32,253 bases of DNA from an uncultured Clostridia bacterium (GCA_944383495.1 CALWPT010000003.1:1-32253); one strand, 5' to 3'. Positions 1-7,376 are shown, counted from the first letter of the stretch. Numbers and translations are program-made. Notes: generated by a model not told the origin, from the sequence alone.

Positions 1-61
1 TTTCCATTCTGCCTCAGGATTATCCCAGGTAGGGTTTATGTATAACCGCCCATTTGGATGC

Positions 62-106
62 TAAAAACAGTCCTGAGGAACTTTTTGCCTCAGGACTGTT
101 TCTTTT
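62..106. terminator. Bidirectional intrinsic terminator
   Basis: A perfect 14-bp inverted repeat (arms 65-78 and 88-101, core CAGTCCTGAGG) encloses a 9-nt loop. On the minus strand it is followed by five T residues, so it fits the end of the small gene at 144-323. On the plus strand it is followed by a T-rich tract, so it could also end a gene lying left of the window. Confidence 0.8.
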
Positions 107-143
107 AACGTCGTCAGAAATTCTCAGCGGACTTGCAGCAACG

Positions 144-323
144 TTATTTCATCATGCTCTGCACGTTTTCAATGAAATCGCCTACGGCGTGAATGGCCTT
201 TCCTGCGTTTTTTTTAACGCTTTTGTTATTCTTGACCATCATGGAACCAGCGGTCACCATCGCTGCGCCTGCAATCAGGCCGGTGCCGATCCCCTTCATA
301 TACGTGGAAAATCCCTTCTGCAT
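144..323 (-). CDS. Small conserved-looking membrane-associated protein (59 aa)
   Basis: This ORF encodes 59 residues. The start ATG at 323 is preceded by a strong ribosome binding site (AAGGAGGG, 6-7 nt upstream), which is the main support for a real gene. The product has a short glycine/alanine-rich hydrophobic stretch (GIGTGLIAGAAMVTAG, about residues 11-26), then a lysine-rich patch and an amphipathic C-terminal helix ending in QSMMK. This layout resembles small YtxH-like or envelope-associated proteins of Firmicutes, but I do not recognise a named family. It is followed on the same strand by the terminator at 62-106, so it appears to be a single-gene unit. The function is unknown. Confidence 0.75.
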   Translation of the reverse strand: MQKGFSTYMKGIGTGLIAGAAMVTAGSMMVKNNKSVKKNAGKAIHAVGDFIENVQSMMK

Positions 324-545
324 GGAAAACCCTCCTTCATTTATGGCTTCGACATTTGTCTGTTACTAGTATGACCTGTTTTGTGTTTTTTTTCATGGAA
401 AATAGTAGCAGATTTATATTTTTAATTGTAAATATAGCCATTTCAGCTGGTTTTCGCGGCAGCGGCGGGCGCGCGCACCGGCCCCGAATTGGTTTTGGCT
501 AAGCCGGGCGCGCGCCGCCAAACGCGTCTTTCAGCGTTTCCCAGT

Positions 546-1916
546 TCAATCCGCCTTCGGCAGTCGATCAAATCCGTATTGCAGCTCTTCGTCGGTGGGG
601 ATATAATCCTCCATTTTGCCGCTGCGGTAATTCATGTAGGCGGTCATGTCGAAATATCCCGTTCCGGTCAGGCCAAAAAGGATGGTTTTGGCCTCCCCCG
701 TTTCCTTGCATTTTACTGCCTCGTCAATGGCAGCGCGGATGGCGTGGGCCGACTCGGGAGCCGGAACGATGGTCTCATACTGAGCGAACAGGGTCGCCGC
801 GTCAAACACCTCGGTCTGCTTGCAGCACCGGGCCTCGTCCAGGTACCCGTCGTGGTAGAGCTTGGAAACCAACGGCGCCATGCCGTGATACCGCAATCCT
901 CCCGCGTGGATGGGCGACGGCAGAAAGTCGCAGCCCAGAGTGTACATGCGCACCAACGGGGTAATTTTGCCAATGTCCCCAAAATCGTAGGCGTATTTGC
1001 CCCGGGTCATGGATGGGCAGGAGGCGGGTTCCACAGCAATAAACCGGGGGCCGCTGCCCATCAGCTTATCCACCATATAGGGCGCCATCAGCCCTCCGAG
1101 GTTAGAGCCGCCTCCCGCGCAGCCGATGACGATATCCGGGTATTCCCCGAGCATTTCCATCGCTTCCTTGGTTTCTAAGCCGATGACCGATTGGTGCAGC
1201 AGCACTTGATTGAGCACCGAGCCCAACGCATACCGGTATCCTTCCTTGCTCACCGCCACCTCCACAGCCTCGGAGATCGCGCAGCCAAGGGAGCCGCTGG
1301 TGTCGGGATGCTCGGCCAGTACGGCGCGCCCGGCGTTGGTGGTATCGGAAGGGCTGGGAATGATATCCGCGTCAAAGGTTTCGATGATGGCCTTACGGTA
1401 GGGCTTCTGGTTATAGCTCCCCTTGACCATATAAACCGTCAGGTCCAGCCCGAAATATTTACAGGCCATGGACAGGGCCGTCCCCCATTGGCCCGCACCG
1501 GTTTCGGTGGTCAGGCCCTTTAATCCCTGCTCCTTGGCGTAATAAGCCATGGCGACGGCTGCGTTGAGCTTATGGCTGCCGGAGGTGTTATTGCCCTCGA
1601 ATTTATAATAGATTCTTGCCGGGGTGTCCAGCGCCTTTTCCAGGTTGTATGCCCTGCATAAGGGTGAGGGGCGGTAAATTTTATAGAATTCCTGAACGGG
1701 CTTTGGAATGTCAATAAACGGCGTGGTGTCGTCCAGCTCCTGGTCCACCAGCTTTTCGCAGAAAACTGGGGTCAGTTCCTCTTTTTGGATGGGCTGAAGG
1801 GTTCCGGGATTCAGAAAGGGGTCGGGTTTGTCTTTCATATAAGCACGGATATTCAGCCATTGTTTAGGCATCTGTTCTTCGGTCAAGTAAATCCGGTAGG
1901 GAATGTGCTTTTGCAT
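546..1916 (-). CDS. trpB2: Tryptophan synthase beta chain-like protein, TrpB2 type
   Basis: The 456-residue product is a pyridoxal-phosphate enzyme of the TrpB2 class, which makes tryptophan from indole and serine or deaminates serine. The PLP lysine lies in SGSHKLNAA (K116). The phosphate-binding loop GGGSN is near residues 269-273, and ETGAGQWG is the typical TrpB glycine/glutamate motif. The length and N-terminal extension fit TrpB2 rather than the roughly 400-residue TrpB1. The ATG at 1916 is chosen because GGAGGTAAG lies just upstream; an in-frame TTG five codons earlier overlaps that binding site. No trpA or other trp gene is adjacent, as is common for TrpB2. Expression is probably tryptophan-controlled through the T-box leader at 2022-2310. 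A GC-rich imperfect inverted repeat (about 462-518) lies just downstream without a clear U-run. Confidence 0.95.
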   Translation of the reverse strand: MQKHIPYRIYLTEEQMPKQWLNIRAYMKDKPDPFLNPGTLQPIQKEELTPVFCEKLVDQELDDTTPFIDIPKPVQEFYKIYRPSPLCRAYNLEKALDTPARIYYKFEGNNTSGSHKLNAAVAMAYYAKEQGLKGLTTETGAGQWGTALSMACKYFGLDLTVYMVKGSYNQKPYRKAIIETFDADIIPSPSDTTNAGRAVLAEHPDTSGSLGCAISEAVEVAVSKEGYRYALGSVLNQVLLHQSVIGLETKEAMEMLGEYPDIVIGCAGGGSNLGGLMAPYMVDKLMGSGPRFIAVEPASCPSMTRGKYAYDFGDIGKITPLVRMYTLGCDFLPSPIHAGGLRYHGMAPLVSKLYHDGYLDEARCCKQTEVFDAATLFAQYETIVPAPESAHAIRAAIDEAVKCKETGEAKTILFGLTGTGYFDMTAYMNYRSGKMEDYIPTDEELQYGFDRLPKAD

Positions 1917-2021
1917 GGTTCTTACCTCCAAAAAAAATGATTGAAAAATAGCTGCGCTATTTTTTCGCTGCTTTGACCCAACGGTTTGCTTCTATCGCAA
2001 GGCCGCGCGGAGCCAGAGAAA

Positions 2022-2310
2022 CAAAAAACCTGTCCCTTAACAATCGTTAAGGGACAGGTCATTTACATTACCTGCGGTGCCACCCAAATTGGCTTCTATA
2101 AAGCAAGCCCACTCAAACACGCACTAGCATGCGCTCCGCCGGGTAACGGGTGCGGCCCCCGTCGGCTACTACTCCCCCGCAGAAACCGGGTTTCGTTCCG
2201 CCCTCATAAGTCCATTCCCCGGACCGCACGGCGCCGCGTTTCCACCAACCGCGGCTCTCTTTGGCCGGCCATTATCCGGGTACTCCTCTTATTCAAAGGT
2301 TTTCCTGATT
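2022..2310 (-). promoter_or_regulatory. T-box leader, probably tRNA-Trp specific
   Basis: The minus-strand leader of trpB2 has the main T-box elements in order. AGAGAGCCG and the GGTTGGTGGAAA distal Stem I loop are flanked by a GCCGCG/CGCGGC stem. The specifier region reads GAA-TGG-ACTTATGAG, with TGG at 2214-2212. The T-box core GGGTGGCACCGCAGG lies at 2071-2085. The terminator is a 13-bp stem (CCTGTCCCTTAAC-type arms, 2029-2058) followed by six T. CAGG at 2071-2074 can pair with CCTG of the 5' terminator arm, giving the expected antiterminator. A UGG specifier agrees with the downstream tryptophan enzyme. A second AT-rich 10-bp hairpin at 1943-1966 lies between the terminator and the start codon. 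Confidence 0.93.
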
Positions 2311-2317
2311 TATTATT

Positions 2318-2346
2318 ATCATATGACAGTTCCCTTGATTTGTCAA
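2318..2346 (-). promoter_or_regulatory. Near-consensus sigma-A promoter for trpB2
   Basis: On the minus strand, TTGACA (2346-2341) and TATGAT (2323-2318) are separated by exactly 17 nt. The predicted start lies a few bases before the T-box Stem I, which fits a leader of about 390 nt. Confidence 0.88.
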
Positions 2347-2477
2347 GAGCAATTTAAATTTTTCCATGAAGGCTTGCCTATGGGCGGCCGCTGCGGGATT
2401 GAGAGGATCCGCGGGTGCAAAGCCCCCTGCAATCAGAACGCCGGTACCCATATTCCCTGATCCTGAAATCACAAACC

Positions 2478-3467
2478 TTATTCCAAGCAGCGGACTACCT
2501 GCCCTAAAATGCTTTTTTCATTCTCATAAAAATGATCAACGGCATTTATCAGCCGCGTTAATAGCTCCGGTTGATGTGTCAAATTATATTTCAGTATCAG
2601 CATTCGCACGCTTTCTGCCATTATCACCACATGTTTATCATACTTCTCAATCAGGCTACTGTCCAGCCGAACAGCTTGGCTCAGCCTTTGCAGCCGAGCA
2701 AGCATGCATTTTTTGTGTTGGCTCACAGTTAAAATGTCTCTGACGTCAAGATCATTGATATTTAATTGCTTTTCCTTTACCATTTCTATATATTTTTTCA
2801 ACATGTTTAAAACGACAATTCCATAAATTAAATTCTTTTCTGTCCTACAGCTTGTACTATCACTTTCGATATATCGTTTTATCCCATGGTAGACCTTATC
2901 GGGATCAAAAACAATCTCAAAATCATCCAGTCCTTTTATCCCCAGTAATTCACCTTGATAATTGACATATTCTGAATGAAACGCCTGCGAAAAGCTTTCC
3001 TGCGAAATTTCCAGTAAGCCTAGTTGACCGTCTGCTTTATAGGCCACCAAACTGTAGGTTTTTTTCGTTTGATTTAACCCCAAAAGAATGCCGTCGTGAT
3101 TTATATGTTGCTTATGGCTGCTTCCCTTGCCTTCTATATAATAATCATCTACGCCCGTAAAATTGATGTAAAAGCCGCCTTCCAGCATTGCCCGTATATT
3201 TTCATGCAAGCTGTATTTTGCAAACTGGTTTAATATACCGGCCTTCTGCAAAAAAGGCATGGTCCATACATGGCTGTTCTCCGCAATGACGCCAATCGAT
3301 CTTGTTTCTCCCCTTAAAAACCTGTCATTGCACATAAGCTGGATGCATTCGTTAAAAAACCAATTATCTGAGGTTGGGTTTGTTTTGGCAACAATCCCAG
3401 CAGCCGCCTTCCAGTGATAAGCGGTAAACCATGGCGTTTGGTAGGGAAGCTGAATCTGTTCCTTCAT
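2478..3467 (-). CDS. Protein resembling the BtrH N-terminal / C39-like family
   Basis: The 329-residue product has no signal peptide or membrane segment. The start at 3467 has AAGGGGG directly upstream. Around residues 106-130 it has VDDYYIEGK followed by closely spaced histidines (H118, H121, H124) and HDGILLG. Near residue 36 it has WFFNECIQLMCN. From memory this arrangement resembles proteins with a butirosin BtrH N-terminal-like, peptidase C39-related fold found in peptide and NRPS clusters of Firmicutes. If so, C41 and one of the histidines would be the candidate catalytic pair. The C-terminal half (residues 200-329) looks helical and is unassigned. It sits downstream of a small ORF at 3591-3707, probably in one transcript from the promoter at 3759-3787. 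The family call is tentative; existence of the gene is secure. Confidence 0.6.
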   Translation of the reverse strand: MKEQIQLPYQTPWFTAYHWKAAAGIVAKTNPTSDNWFFNECIQLMCNDRFLRGETRSIGVIAENSHVWTMPFLQKAGILNQFAKYSLHENIRAMLEGGFYINFTGVDDYYIEGKGSSHKQHINHDGILLGLNQTKKTYSLVAYKADGQLGLLEISQESFSQAFHSEYVNYQGELLGIKGLDDFEIVFDPDKVYHGIKRYIESDSTSCRTEKNLIYGIVVLNMLKKYIEMVKEKQLNINDLDVRDILTVSQHKKCMLARLQRLSQAVRLDSSLIEKYDKHVVIMAESVRMLILKYNLTHQPELLTRLINAVDHFYENEKSILGQVVRCLE

Positions 3468-3590
3468 TTATAACCCCCTTGCCTTCTGTTACCCTTCCTG
3501 CGCCGAAGCAATCGAAATTTCTAATTTTTTGAGACCTCCGCACCATTTATTTGTCATTTCGTTGTTCGAGCATTTTAAAGTATTCTCTCG

Positions 3591-3707
3591 CTATTTCGCC
3601 CCCTTAAATTCGTCTTGGCAAGCCATGGCCATTTGAAACATTGTATCTCGCGTGGGTACCCTGCTTTCCTTTGCATTACCGTTACGAATGGTGATTTCCT
3701 TCAGCAT
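3591..3707 (-). CDS. Small ORF, candidate peptide (38 aa)
   Basis: This 38-residue ORF starts with ATG at 3707, has AAAGGA 10 nt upstream and begins about 45 nt after the predicted transcription start. The peptide begins MLKEITIRN and ends DEFKGAK. It is polar with one cysteine (MACQDEF). It precedes the BtrH/C39-like gene by 123 nt. The stop follows a run of five G. If one G were added, the frame would continue as GEIAREYFKMLEQRNDK to 3547, which also reads like coding sequence, so a frameshift or sequencing indel is possible. It may be a peptide substrate, a leader peptide or a broken gene. Function is unknown. Confidence 0.4.
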   Translation of the reverse strand: MLKEITIRNGNAKESRVPTRDTMFQMAMACQDEFKGAK

Positions 3708-3758
3708 AGCTTGTCATTCCTTTCTATGTTCTACAATGCAACAATTTTCGCTATTCCT

Positions 3759-3787
3759 ATTATAAAGCACATATTCGTCAATATCAA
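3759..3787 (-). promoter_or_regulatory. Sigma-A promoter for the small ORF and BtrH-like gene
   Basis: On the minus strand, TTGATA (3787-3782) and TATAAT (3764-3759) are separated by 17 nt in an AT-rich patch. The predicted transcript would begin near 3752. Confidence 0.75.
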
Positions 3788-4021
3788 TATAAAATTTTAT
3801 TAATGGTTTAACAAATTATTCAAATAGCTTAATTCTTACAGCAAAAATTGAAAAATCTGTCAGCGGTATTTGATTTTATAATAATTGTCTCAACGGCCCG
3901 CTGTCATTCGTGGCTTACAGCTTACTGTTTTAATCGCGCGGTCGTACGCAGCCAAGGTTCCTTTTTTGTTTTGCCGCCTCCAATCTCCTATATTGCTGCG
4001 CCTTAGCCTCTTCTCCAAGAC
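3788..4021. other. Intergenic stretch without a supported gene
   Basis: The left part (about 3788-3890) is AT-rich and upstream of the promoter at 3759-3787. The right part up to the terminator at 4022 contains short open frames on both strands, but none has a ribosome binding site or a recognisable product. I see nothing further in it. Confidence 0.5.
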
Positions 4022-4054
4022 GAAAAACGGCAGGGCTTTTCATGCCCTGCCGTT
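4022..4054 (-). terminator. Intrinsic terminator of the dockerin gene
   Basis: A perfect 11-bp stem AACGGCAGGGC/GCCCTGCCGTT (4026-4036 and 4044-4054) with a 7-nt loop is followed on the minus strand by TTTTTCG. It lies about 107 nt after the stop codon of the gene at 4161-5186. Confidence 0.85.
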
Positions 4055-4160
4055 CAAAAGGCTGTTGACTATCAATGCGTTTCACACTATCCAGCTTTTC
4101 CCAATGACGCTGATATGGCCCCGTTCTGCTATGTCAATCGTTTTTCTTGTGTATTGCCCC

Positions 4161-5186
4161 CTATTCCAAACCATCAATCAGTTGAACCGCATACCGCAGG
4201 ATCTTCAATGCATCGGCTGAATTAATTTTTCTGTCGGCGGCCACGTCGCCTGCCTGAAAAAAGGCGCCCTCCAAGGCGGACATCTGAACCGAATGCTTCA
4301 AAGCCTCAAGCGCGTCAGCAGAGTTGACCCTTCCATCTCCTGTTGAATCGCCTAAAAGTACAATCGTGAATTCCTGATCCACCCTGTCGGTTTTAAACAA
4401 TTGCACTCGCATACCGGTGGTCAAAACACCGGAGGCAATGGGAGCCCCGTCCCGGCCCAGAACCTGAACGGAAGCGCCGTTCTTTGGCTGAAAAGAGGCG
4501 GCAAAGGCAGACGCATCAGGCGCGTTTGACGGATCCAGCCGCATATATTCTCCATCGGTATCATATGGGATCTCGTAGCTTGGATCGGATGCGGGCGGCG
4601 CAGGCTCCGGCTCCAGGTCAACACGGACTGGCTTAAGAGCCGCGTCGTCAATTTTGTCCGCAGCAGGACCCGCAATCATATCCGATAGGCTGAACTGCGC
4701 AGTGGCTTCCGCCGCTACATCCTTTACGGTAAAGACAAACGTCACCGCCACTCCGTCCTCCGTGATCATCGGCGGATTCGGCTGGCTAGCCGTAGGCTCC
4801 ACGCAAAAGTAAAAGTTAACGGTTCCCGCAGTGCCGCAGGAGGCCTGCAGTTCACTGCCCTGGGGAAGAACGCTTCCCCTTTTCATGGCTTTTGACGCAA
4901 CAACGCCGGGATTTTCACTGTCCCCGGCAATTTCAAAATAATTGGGGTCGTACCGCAGGAAACCGTCAAAGTTCGAAAGTCCGCCCGGATACGCTGCGGC
5001 AACGCCCGAAACGCTGACAGTGATTTCCGCCGTATCCCCCGGACGCAGCGCCGTTGCAGCGCTGCATCCAAGGGAAAACCCAAGGGTATTGTCGGCCGAC
5101 GCAGCGCTGCCGGCCGCAAGCGCGCCGGCAAACACGCAAACCGATAAACATATGGACGCAAGCCTCCCAGCATGCTTTTTCATCAT
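4161..5186 (-). CDS. Secreted protein with cohesin-like domain and C-terminal type I dockerin
   Basis: The 341-residue product starts with a signal peptide (KKHAGR, then a hydrophobic core, cleavage near GSAASA-DN at about residue 31). Residues 35-185 form a cohesin-like beta-sandwich (PGDTAEITVSVSG, GFLRYDPNYFEI, VTFVFTVKD). A proline-rich linker with PEPAPPASDP follows. Residues 232-278 form a small beta module (GASVQVL, TTGMRVQLF). Residues 278-340 form a dockerin with two calcium-loop repeats, GDSTGDGRVNSADALEAL and GDVAADRKINSADALKIL; the second repeat lacks the usual loop glycine. Having both a cohesin-like and a dockerin module suggests an adaptor role in a surface or extracellular complex. 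GGAGG lies 4 nt before the first ATG (5186) and 7 nt before the second (5183), so the start may be 5183. It follows the AEC gene by 43 nt, probably in one operon. Confidence 0.88.
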   Translation of the reverse strand: MMKKHAGRLASICLSVCVFAGALAAGSAASADNTLGFSLGCSAATALRPGDTAEITVSVSGVAAAYPGGLSNFDGFLRYDPNYFEIAGDSENPGVVASKAMKRGSVLPQGSELQASCGTAGTVNFYFCVEPTASQPNPPMITEDGVAVTFVFTVKDVAAEATAQFSLSDMIAGPAADKIDDAALKPVRVDLEPEPAPPASDPSYEIPYDTDGEYMRLDPSNAPDASAFAASFQPKNGASVQVLGRDGAPIASGVLTTGMRVQLFKTDRVDQEFTIVLLGDSTGDGRVNSADALEALKHSVQMSALEGAFFQAGDVAADRKINSADALKILRYAVQLIDGLE

Positions 5187-5229
5187 TTAACCTCCATTCA
5201 TTTGATCAACAATTTCAGCCGGAATGGAT

Positions 5230-6162
5230 TCATAGCTTCGTCAGCATGAGAATCACCGGCATCGTTACGATAGAAAGAATGGTACTAACGGATATAATCC
5301 GAGAAGCCAGCGCCGCATCCCCTTTGAATTTAGCGGCGATCAGCATATTATTGACCGCGCTGGGCGCGCAGGCAGGAATCATGCAGGCTGCCAGAAGGTC
5401 TCCTTTCAGCTGAAATACAAACTTGTACAGGCATAAAACCAGCACAGGCACAGCCAAAAGACGCAAAAATGACGCGATCCATAATCCTGCGTCCTTCAGC
5501 CCTGTTTTTAGGCTTGACGTTATTAGATAATATCCTGTGATCAGCATGGCGACCGGCGTGTTGAGCTGAGCCAGATAAAATACCGGATCGCCAAAAATAG
5601 CCGGAAGCTGAATTCGCAGCAAAAACAGCGGTAAGCCTATTAAAACCCCAATCGTTCCTGGGTTCAGCAAAATTTTGGTCCAATTTGTTTTTTTCTCCGT
5701 CCGATAGAGAGACACACCATATGTCCAGGTAACAATATTCAGAATAATAATATAAGCGGAAATGAGGAAAACGCCTTTTGAACCAATCAATGCCTGCGCC
5801 ATAGGTATGGCCATAAAGCCCCCGTTGGAAAAGATCACGCAGCCCCGCAAAACCCCCTGACGGGAAGCCGGCTGATTTTTCCGAAACGCAAAAGCGATCA
5901 GAATGCCCGCCAAATGGGTCATGAGCGCACAGCCCGCACAGATCAACAGGCTTTTTAGCGTGTCCAGATTCAGCTCTACCTCTAAAAACGCATGAATGAT
6001 TACGCAGGGGGTCACAACATACAAAAGAATATCGGTCAGTTGCCCGATTCCCGATTTCCGAAGCATACGCACCTTTGTCAGCACTGCGCCGGCGGCAATC
6101 ATAACAAACAGAATCGCTACCTGCACAGCCACCGTGATAAAATACTGGGCGCCTTCGTTCAT
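5230..6162 (-). CDS. AEC (auxin efflux carrier) family transporter
   Basis: The 310-residue protein has about ten predicted membrane helices, starting with VAILFVMIAAGAVLTKVRML. The conserved AEC features are visible: the YVVTPCVIIHAFL segment in the second helix and the FSNGGFMAIPMAQAL motif near residue 112. The C-terminal half repeats the fold, with PACAPSAVNNMLIAAKF as the matching discontinuous-helix motif. Bacterial AEC proteins export or import small carboxylates such as malate; the substrate here is not indicated. The start at 6162 has only a weak purine-rich site (GAGGAAAG, about 12 nt upstream). A promoter at 6338-6366 leaves a leader of about 170 nt. Confidence 0.93.
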   Translation of the reverse strand: MNEGAQYFITVAVQVAILFVMIAAGAVLTKVRMLRKSGIGQLTDILLYVVTPCVIIHAFLEVELNLDTLKSLLICAGCALMTHLAGILIAFAFRKNQPASRQGVLRGCVIFSNGGFMAIPMAQALIGSKGVFLISAYIIILNIVTWTYGVSLYRTEKKTNWTKILLNPGTIGVLIGLPLFLLRIQLPAIFGDPVFYLAQLNTPVAMLITGYYLITSSLKTGLKDAGLWIASFLRLLAVPVLVLCLYKFVFQLKGDLLAACMIPACAPSAVNNMLIAAKFKGDAALASRIISVSTILSIVTMPVILMLTKL

Positions 6163-6337
6163 AGATCTACCGTCTTTCCTCTGAAATATGCGTCAATCGC
6201 TATATGTAAGGTCAAAAGCGGAAGCATATTCGCAAAAACGCTTCCTTGCTTACCAAATGGGCAACCAGATGAAAGCAATCGGCATATCCGCATTTTTAAA
6301 CAGCATGGCTCCCTGCATGGCGCAGCAATTTTTATAT

Positions 6338-6366
6338 AGTATACCAAAATTCCTTTTCGCCGTCAA
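6338..6366 (-). promoter_or_regulatory. Sigma-A promoter for the AEC transporter operon
   Basis: On the minus strand, TTGACG (6366-6361) and TATACT (6343-6338) are 17 nt apart. Each differs from consensus at one base. The downstream leader (6163-6331) holds a 22-codon ORF (6250-6318, MQGAMLFK...IWLPIW, no clear ribosome binding site). This is followed by a GGAAGC/GCTTCC hairpin with only a short T-tract. Confidence 0.75.
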
Positions 6367-6548
6367 GGAAAAGGGCATTTCGCCGCAGCCTTTTTCCGAC
6401 TCCCATGACCCCCCCAAAAAAAATTCGCTGACGCTCCTTCAGCAAGCATACACGCGCACCTATATTCGCTTTTCCATTGTCACTTCCATTTTAGCGCGTT
6501 TGCCTCTCCGCTTTTTCTGCCAAGCGCATAAATTGTTAAAATCGCCTA
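6367..6548. other. Divergent intergenic region between the AEC and carD promoters
   Basis: This stretch separates two divergent promoters. It contains a C6A8-type homopolymer junction near 6410-6422 and no ORF with a ribosome binding site. I see no further structure that I can assign. Confidence 0.5.
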
Positions 6549-6577
6549 TTACATTCTTTGGCGGAATGTTGTATAAT
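6549..6577 (+). promoter_or_regulatory. Candidate promoter for carD
   Basis: A perfect -10 TATAAT lies at 6572-6577. The -35 position 17 nt upstream is TTACAT, which is poor. Transcription would begin near 6584, just before the hairpin at 6591-6641. Confidence 0.6.
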
Positions 6578-6590
6578 AGAATTTGTATTA

Positions 6591-6645
6591 ACATGTATAC
6601 TGCCCTGTGAATACATTGCGGAGCCAGGGCGGCATACATGTTTTT
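6591..6645 (+). terminator. Terminator-like leader hairpin upstream of carD (possible attenuator)
   Basis: Two 17-nt arms (6591-6607 and 6625-6641) match at 15 of 17 positions, enclose a 17-nt loop and are followed directly by TTTT. The element sits between the carD promoter and its start codon. No plus-strand gene in the window ends upstream of it, and on the minus strand it has no U-run. It therefore looks like an attenuator of carD rather than the end of another gene. A second stem CTGCCG/CGGCAG (6647-6670) follows. TGCCG of that stem could pair with CGGCA in the first right arm, giving a possible alternative fold. Confidence 0.6.
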
Positions 6646-6698
6646 CCTGCCGTTGCCTTAGCGGCGGCAGATGTACGGTAAAGGAGTGCGGGTATAAA

Positions 6699-7205
6699 AT
6701 GTTCAGGGTGAATGATACCGTGAATTACAGTACGACCGGGGTCTGCAAAATCGTCGATATCAAAACGGAAAGCTTTACCGGTGAAGAAAGCAGATATTAT
6801 GTGCTGAAACCGGTGCATCAAGAGGGTTCAACGGTTTATGTCCCTACTGAAAACGAAACGCTGGTAGCAAAAATGCACAAAATTCTGTGCCGCAAGGATG
6901 TTAACGACTTGATTGACCAAATGCCGACATGTCAATTAGATTGGATTGAGGATGAAAAAAACCGTCAGGAGGCGTATAAAAAAATCGTTGCCGGCGGCGA
7001 CCGGAAGGATTTAATCGGATTGATCCGCACCATGTATTTTAAGCAGCAGGAACTGACGGCAGCCGGTAAAAAGCTGCATGCGGCAGACGAACGAATCATG
7101 AAGGAAGCTGAAAAGCTTCTATACGATGAATTTTCCGTGGTATTTGACATCCGCCCGGAAGAGGTTTTGCCCTTGATCATGAAGCGGCTGGAAAAAAGCC
7201 GATAG
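6699..7205 (+). CDS. carD: CarD family transcriptional regulator
   Basis: The 168-residue product begins MFRVNDTVNYSTTGVCKI, typical of the N-terminal CarD/TRCF RNA-polymerase-interacting domain. The rest of that domain follows (YYVLKPV, STVYVPTENE). The remaining roughly 100 residues form the helical DNA-contacting part. CarD proteins bind the RNA polymerase beta subunit and stabilise open promoter complexes. The ATG at 6699 is chosen because the conserved domain begins there; the frame is open 47 codons further upstream but that sequence covers the leader hairpin. AAAGGAG lies 12 nt before the ATG, slightly far. Expression may be controlled by attenuation (6591-6645). Confidence 0.93.
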   Translation: MFRVNDTVNYSTTGVCKIVDIKTESFTGEESRYYVLKPVHQEGSTVYVPTENETLVAKMHKILCRKDVNDLIDQMPTCQLDWIEDEKNRQEAYKKIVAGGDRKDLIGLIRTMYFKQQELTAAGKKLHAADERIMKEAEKLLYDEFSVVFDIRPEEVLPLIMKRLEKSR

Positions 7206-7216
7206 CTTGAAGCAAA

Positions 7217-7239
7217 CACAAAATAGGCGGCAAGCCGCC
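7217..7239 (-). terminator. Intrinsic terminator of nth
   Basis: On the minus strand, GGCGG-CTTG-CCGCC (7239-7226) is followed by TATTTTGTG. It lies about 140 nt after the nth stop codon and ends the minus transcript before it meets carD. Confidence 0.6.
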
Positions 7240-7242
7240 GCA

Positions 7243-7276
7243 GGCGCACCCTGCTTCCGGGGGCGCCTTTTGTTTT
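7243..7276 (+). terminator. Intrinsic terminator of carD
   Basis: GGCGCACCC and GGGGGCGCC (7243-7251 and 7259-7267) form a GC-rich stem with one mismatch, followed by TTTTGTTTT. It begins 38 nt after the carD stop codon. Confidence 0.8.
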
Positions 7277-7376
7277 GCGCCCCGGTTACAATAAACATTG
7301 CGTTTTATTAGAACGCCCCGGCGGTCAAGTCTACAGCGCTGAAATAAAAAATAACCGGGGCATTGCCGCTATCCCT

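Noticed and set aside
462..518. Very GC-rich imperfect inverted repeat after trpB2
   Set aside because: It could fold, but it has no following U-run on the relevant strand and the arms match only in part, so I did not call it a terminator.
489..1178. Long plus-strand open frame across trpB2
   Set aside because: It is antisense to the clearly recognised TrpB2 gene and has no ribosome binding site or family features.
3885..4220. Plus-strand open frame near the dockerin terminator
   Set aside because: It crosses the terminator hairpin at 4022-4054 and overlaps the dockerin gene antisense, with no sign of coding.
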